A stretch of 64,000 bases of DNA from Loripinus fragilis. Its lineage: Eukaryota > Mollusca > Bivalvia > Lucinida > Lucinidae. Position numbers and translations under genes: made by a program. This document shows, in pieces, positions 60,795 to 64,000 of the stretch. The stretch is taken from assembly GCA_964019695.1 (NCBI GenBank), contig OZ026514.1:97664345-97728344 (forward strand). The letters run 5' to 3'. Each line of letters opens with the position of its first letter. The first letter of the stretch is position 1. The notes beneath the pieces were generated by a model, which did not search any database, was not told the DNA's origin, and saw nothing but the letters and a program-made list of their open reading frames with translations.

Positions 60795-61409
60795 GTAAGT
60801 TGTTCGAAACATTAGAAAAGAAGAAGTCGTTTTGGCTCGACTCCGTTTAGGTCATACAAGAGTCTCACATTCATACTTACTACTAGGTGAAGAGCAGCCA
60901 CAATCTGTTGGTTGCGATGCACCATTCACTGTACGTCACTTCCTTTTGGAGTGTGGCGATTTTGCACAAGTAAGAAATAATTGCTTCCATGTTGATAACA
61001 TGAAAGAATTATTTCAAGATATACATATAGATAGTATTATGACATTTTTAAGACAAATAAATCTATTTAACAAAATCTAATTGCTATTTTTAAAATCATA
61101 TTTTGTTTTACATTTGTATCAGATCATAATACAGATTTTCTTAATGTTGTATTCTGTTCGGTTAGGGAGCGTGTGCAGTTATCTGAATAGCTCTTTGAGA
61201 CTGTCAGATGTTGTGCGTGGTCTCTCTTGTCGGCGGTCGTGTTGCAGCTGGTTGTCGTTGTGCAGGCTCATCATCATCATCATTCCTTTTATTTTATCTT
61301 ATAATTTTTTATTTTTTCCATCTTCATCGTGTTTAGTTTAATACCGTCTGACGCTAATGACCCACAAGGGTTGATGCGTCGTTAAGCATGAAACAAACAA
61401 ACAAACAAT
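60795..61409 (+). mobile_element. LINE-I 3' end inserted in the Ngaro-like RT, A-to-G rich
   Basis: It starts in the RNase H C-terminal part (GTTGTTCGAAACATTAG) and ends in CAAACAAACAA. The 11-bp target duplication TGACAGATTCA lies at 60,784-60,794 and 61,410-61,420. The coding part is close to the 32,040 copy. The 3' UTR at 61,160-61,266 differs from all other copies by about 21 A-to-G changes. LINE-I and its host element are in opposite orientation. Confidence 0.95.
60832..61080 (+). CDS. LINE-I ORF2 C-terminal fragment
   Basis: The frame encodes LRLGHTRVSHSYLLLGEE and the last residues to FLRQINLFNKI. One knuckle cysteine is changed: the motif reads SVGCDAPF where the other copies have CVGCDAPF (TGT to TCT). 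There is no independent function; it marks the reading frame of the truncated insertion. Confidence 0.85.
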   Translation: MARLRLGHTRVSHSYLLLGEEQPQSVGCDAPFTVRHFLLECGDFAQVRNNCFHVDNMKELFQDIHIDSIMTFLRQINLFNKI

Positions 61410-61496
61410 TGACAGATTCATTTTTGGGGTATGAAAAGTGATGAATCCAACATGATATGTCCAACATAATAAAGAGAAACCCTTTGATTAAGCCAT

Positions 61497-62717
61497 TCAA
61501 TGAAAAAAAAAAATTGGGTCATAGAATTTTAGCTCTCGGTTTAAGGCATCAATTTTGACAGGTGATGAGGCCATAGTATTTAAATGTGTGGCTGTATGCT
61601 GTATTTGCTTATCGGTTACTTCGGAAAATGGTGCGCCTTCTTGAGTGTCCCCAACCTCGAAAAAGAGTATAAGGTTGTAGGACATAGCCCTGATTGACCT
61701 GTCTGTTGATCGTTGCCATATATGTAGGCAGTTAGATTGACCATGCATCGAAGAGTTGCACGCTGTACAATCGTCGTTGAACATACATATTTTCCATGTA
61801 CAATTCCCCTCATTGAAAGCATGTTTGCATGTTTTGACTGACCATTGTTAGGTGCAGACTCTGCTGATTGCTTTAGCAATGTATTGTGTTGTGCAGGATT
61901 AGACATCACCCGCAGCCAAAGCTCCCCATTCAAAGAGCCCCATGACTGCCTGGTGAGTTCATAAGCCTGACGTAGTCTAAACTGTTGGTCATAACTGACC
62001 CATGCACTTGATGGATATCTGGTGGCAGCTTCCCTAATGACAGACATATACTTAAGGATCTCAATATTTTTTCAGGAAATTCTTTGAGATATACACTGGA
62101 AATGTATGAATGCATCAGTCCATTTATCAATACTACAGATAGATTGCTTAGATATTTTGGCCTAGATTTGGCCTTTTTCATTAATGTACAAGGTACAAGC
62201 AGAGCAGAGTTCTGGGAGCTCAATGCTGCCCTTCAAAAGCATTGCAAGATTAATGTACTGTTGGTTTAAGATTTTTTTCTCTATAATTTGCTCTGGGAGA
62301 TGAAGAGCCAGGACCTTATCACCGCACCTCAAGGGCTCAATGTCTTGTATTTCATCGACAAAATCCTTGAAAATGTTATCAAAATGAATGATACCTTCTG
62401 GCCTCTCCTGGTTTATACCTATACCTGAGCTGTCAACCTGGGTATGGAAGGCCATTTAAGGAGATGATCTCCACAACCTCATGGTCCTGCTCTGCATGCT
62501 AGGCTGCATTTTTCTTTTTCTTCTTACTATCTCCTCTGTCACTGGCTTCAGCTTGCTCCTTGCTTCTCCTAATCCTTGGGGCATCCTTTCTGGGTTGGCA
62601 TCTACCAGATGATGAAGGATTTCTTAAGATTTTCTTCTGAGGTGTTCTGCTGCTTGCTTCTCCTTGAAGTGCAGGCAGGAAAAGAAAGCTAGGATAAACT
62701 GGTTCCCAATTGAGCAT
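61497..62717 (-). pseudogene. gag-like gene of the Ngaro-like element
   Basis: Reverse frames give, in order, a basic N-terminus (GRCQPRKDAPRIRRSKEQAE, then a Lys run, about 62,590-62,500), a helical region (FDNIFKDFVDEIQDI, about 62,375-62,330), YPSSAWVSYDQQFRLRQAYE, and SWGSLNGELWLRVM (about 61,960-61,905). The YDxxFRxRxA..LWxxVM pattern is typical of gag-like ORFs of DIRS/Ngaro elements. The Cys/His stretch near 61,780-61,740 (DCTACNSSMHGQSNC) may be its zinc-binding motif in a shifted frame. At least three frame breaks. Confidence 0.65.
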
Positions 62718-63435
62718 ATGGCAATGACATCACAAGTGATATCATCATATTGAATGAAGGGGGAAGAATATCAATCAGTGATCCAATTAGTGAGACTGAT
62801 CAATAATTGAGACAAATAAGAGGCTTCTGCACGGACTTAGCAATTTATAGAACATTGACCACATTGAGTCCCCAATATAGACTGAGAATACTGTTATAGC
62901 AGTATTCATCTTTAATTTGGTGAATTCTTTTATATCGATACGGCGTTCATGTAGGCCAAGTTCGACTATAATCGTTTTAAAATTACCTAGTAATATCCCC
63001 TACCGTTATTTCTTACAGACATATGTATTTTATTCGCCTGCTGGTGCTCTCCCTTGTATACAGGATTGGCTTTATTTGATTTGGTTTTATGTTAACGTTT
63101 ACACAGACCATGTCATTGCCCTCTATGCTGGCATGCATTTTCAATGAAATTTACGAGTTGAGGGAAAGGAAGTAATCCAGAACGCTGTCACCTCTTGCAT
63201 ATGTCCATTACCGTGTGTGCTAGGCTGAAGTCATTTAGGAGCGGCATGAAGTGTGTGGGGAGACTGAATCCGGACTTCAGTGAAGCCATTTGGAGGAAAT
63301 TTTTGGGATAGATAAAGTTTTACAACATCCATGTGTTTCCGTTAAATGCTGAAACCATTTCTAGTAATGGCTTTGCTCTGCTGTACTTGCCAGGCCCTTC
63401 TTTAGGTGTATAGTAAACGGCATTATAGGCCTTTA
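62718..63435. other. no gene recognised
   Basis: Only short frames; probably beyond the 5' end of the Ngaro-like element. No repeat was recognised. Confidence 0.35.
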
Positions 63436-63439
63436 GTTA

Positions 63440-63600
63440 AGGCTGCGTAACAAAAAAATACTTTTTTTATTTCTCAACCAAAACATATGTTGTGGGTATA
63501 AGCGGTTCTTTGAGCACCAAAAACACATGTTAAATCTCAAGGGTAAGAAAATATTCACTATTTTACGCTCAAAAATTTTGCTTATCTAAACCTATGGGAC
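63440..63600. repeat. interspersed repeat, copy 2
   Basis: It shares CCAAAACATATGTTGTGG, CGGTTCTTTGAGCACC and AGAAAATATTCACTATTTTAC with 34,140-34,350, lacking the internal duplication seen there. Confidence 0.65.
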
Positions 63601-64000
63601 TCATTGTATATGGGAATAACATTGATCATCTCTATTTCGACCCTAAACACTAGCTCCACTCGTTCTCGACTCCATAGCTTGCCAACGAATGAGAAAGCCA
63701 AGAAACTACACAAAATACGTACTATCTAAGTGGTTTTGGCTTAGGGAGAACTCAGTTACTACCACTATGTTGGGTTTATGCTTGCCCAGGAGAACAAAGG
63801 GTTCTGCCTTCTTATAAACTATAGGCTGGCATTTTACATGAAGCAATTTCAAATTCTTCTTTTCTTGCTTCTGTGTAAGTGTCTTAGTTTGTCTTTGATC
63901 TGGTATCTATTCCTTTCCTTTATTGGTCTCTAGTGTCATATCCAGTTGCTGTTGTTGGTCTTTGTCTCAGGTTTTTTAGTATGGTATACGTGACAAAAGA
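63601..64000. other. no feature recognised
   Basis: Nothing recognisable up to the right edge of the window. Confidence 0.35.

Larger units (their letters stand above)
60230..61500 (-). pseudogene. Ngaro-like reverse transcriptase, split by LINE-I
   Basis: The N-terminal part right of the LINE-I (61,500-61,421) has a worn IHHFSYPKNES block. Left of it (60,784-60,655) comes the first catalytic region GKTDVKSTFRI. A frame change in an A run (60,640) leads to FNKALSFGCSLSWATFLEF and the catalytic LLHYLDDFLLG (60,490), then SEKIRPYQCPF. The order is that of DIRS/Ngaro RTs. Without the insert and one copy of its 11-bp target duplication the frame runs straight through the insertion point. A C run near 60,341 and stops further on end the gene. 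Confidence 0.8.
58373..62717 (-). mobile_element. Ngaro/DIRS-like tyrosine-recombinase retrotransposon
   Basis: Read on the reverse strand the order is gag (62,717-61,497), RT (61,500-60,230), RNase H (60,012-59,598), tyrosine recombinase (59,609-58,745) and SGNH hydrolase (58,720-58,373). There is no integrase, protease or methyltransferase, and no LTR. This layout fits the Ngaro group. All genes carry stops or frameshifts. A LINE-I 3' end is inserted in the RT. Confidence 0.8.

Overview
This looks like intergenic or heterochromatin-like DNA from an animal, most probably a bivalve mollusc. It is AT-rich and has no operons and no recognisable conserved host gene. The content is RNase H-bearing non-LTR retrotransposons (here LINE-I), Penelope-like reverse transcriptases (two families, PLE-A and PLE-B), a Ngaro/DIRS-type tyrosine-recombinase element, relics of Ty3/gypsy, pogo/Tigger and hAT elements, tRNA-derived SINEs, many foldback/MITE elements and several tandem arrays with units of about 160-175 bp. 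Organism assignment is inference from this repeat profile; no species is claimed.

Layout. 1-7.1 kb: LINE-I tail (minus), a CR1/L2-like RT scrap, a pogo/Tigger transposase relic with a possible intron, a gypsy integrase relic with a zinc-finger-like tail. 7.3-11 kb: a dimeric satellite split by a 5'-truncated LINE-I whose 609-codon frame runs in from the satellite. 11.5-19.3 kb: PLE-A pieces, a TIR element, then PLE-B carrying a twin-primed (5'-inverted) LINE-I. 19.7-26.6 kb: a foldback, a second LINE C-terminus, a tandem array with a SINE in it, another SINE, a minisatellite, decayed unknown coding pieces. 26,635-32,668: an essentially full-length LINE-I (about 6.03 kb, 15-bp target duplication) with ORF1 (zinc-knuckle gag-like), endonuclease, RT and RNase H; ORF2 is broken once between endonuclease and RT. 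32.7-43 kb: PLE tails, a zinc-finger relic, long palindromes, a hAT relic, a PLE-A RT. 43.4-49.3 kb: a nest of a foldback element, a tandem-repeat element inside it and PLE-B inside that, followed by a decayed LINE-I that itself holds a PLE tail and a SINE. 50-57.5 kb: a 100-bp LINE-I insertion, SINEs, and the densest cluster of foldbacks, plus a Helitron-like array. 58.4-62.7 kb (minus): a Ngaro-like element (gag, RT, RNase H, tyrosine recombinase, SGNH hydrolase) interrupted by a LINE-I 3' end.

How the parts relate. LINE-I is the most recently active player: five insertions have clear 11-15 bp target duplications and all five landed in other repeats. Their 3' ends share a small stem-loop and a (CAAA)n tail, and the SINEs end in a very similar sequence, suggesting that they borrow the LINE-I machinery. 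One LINE-I copy (60,795-61,409) carries a dense one-directional run of A-to-G changes in its 3' UTR that looks like ADAR editing of the RNA before reverse transcription. All family names come from reading motifs by eye; no database search was run.
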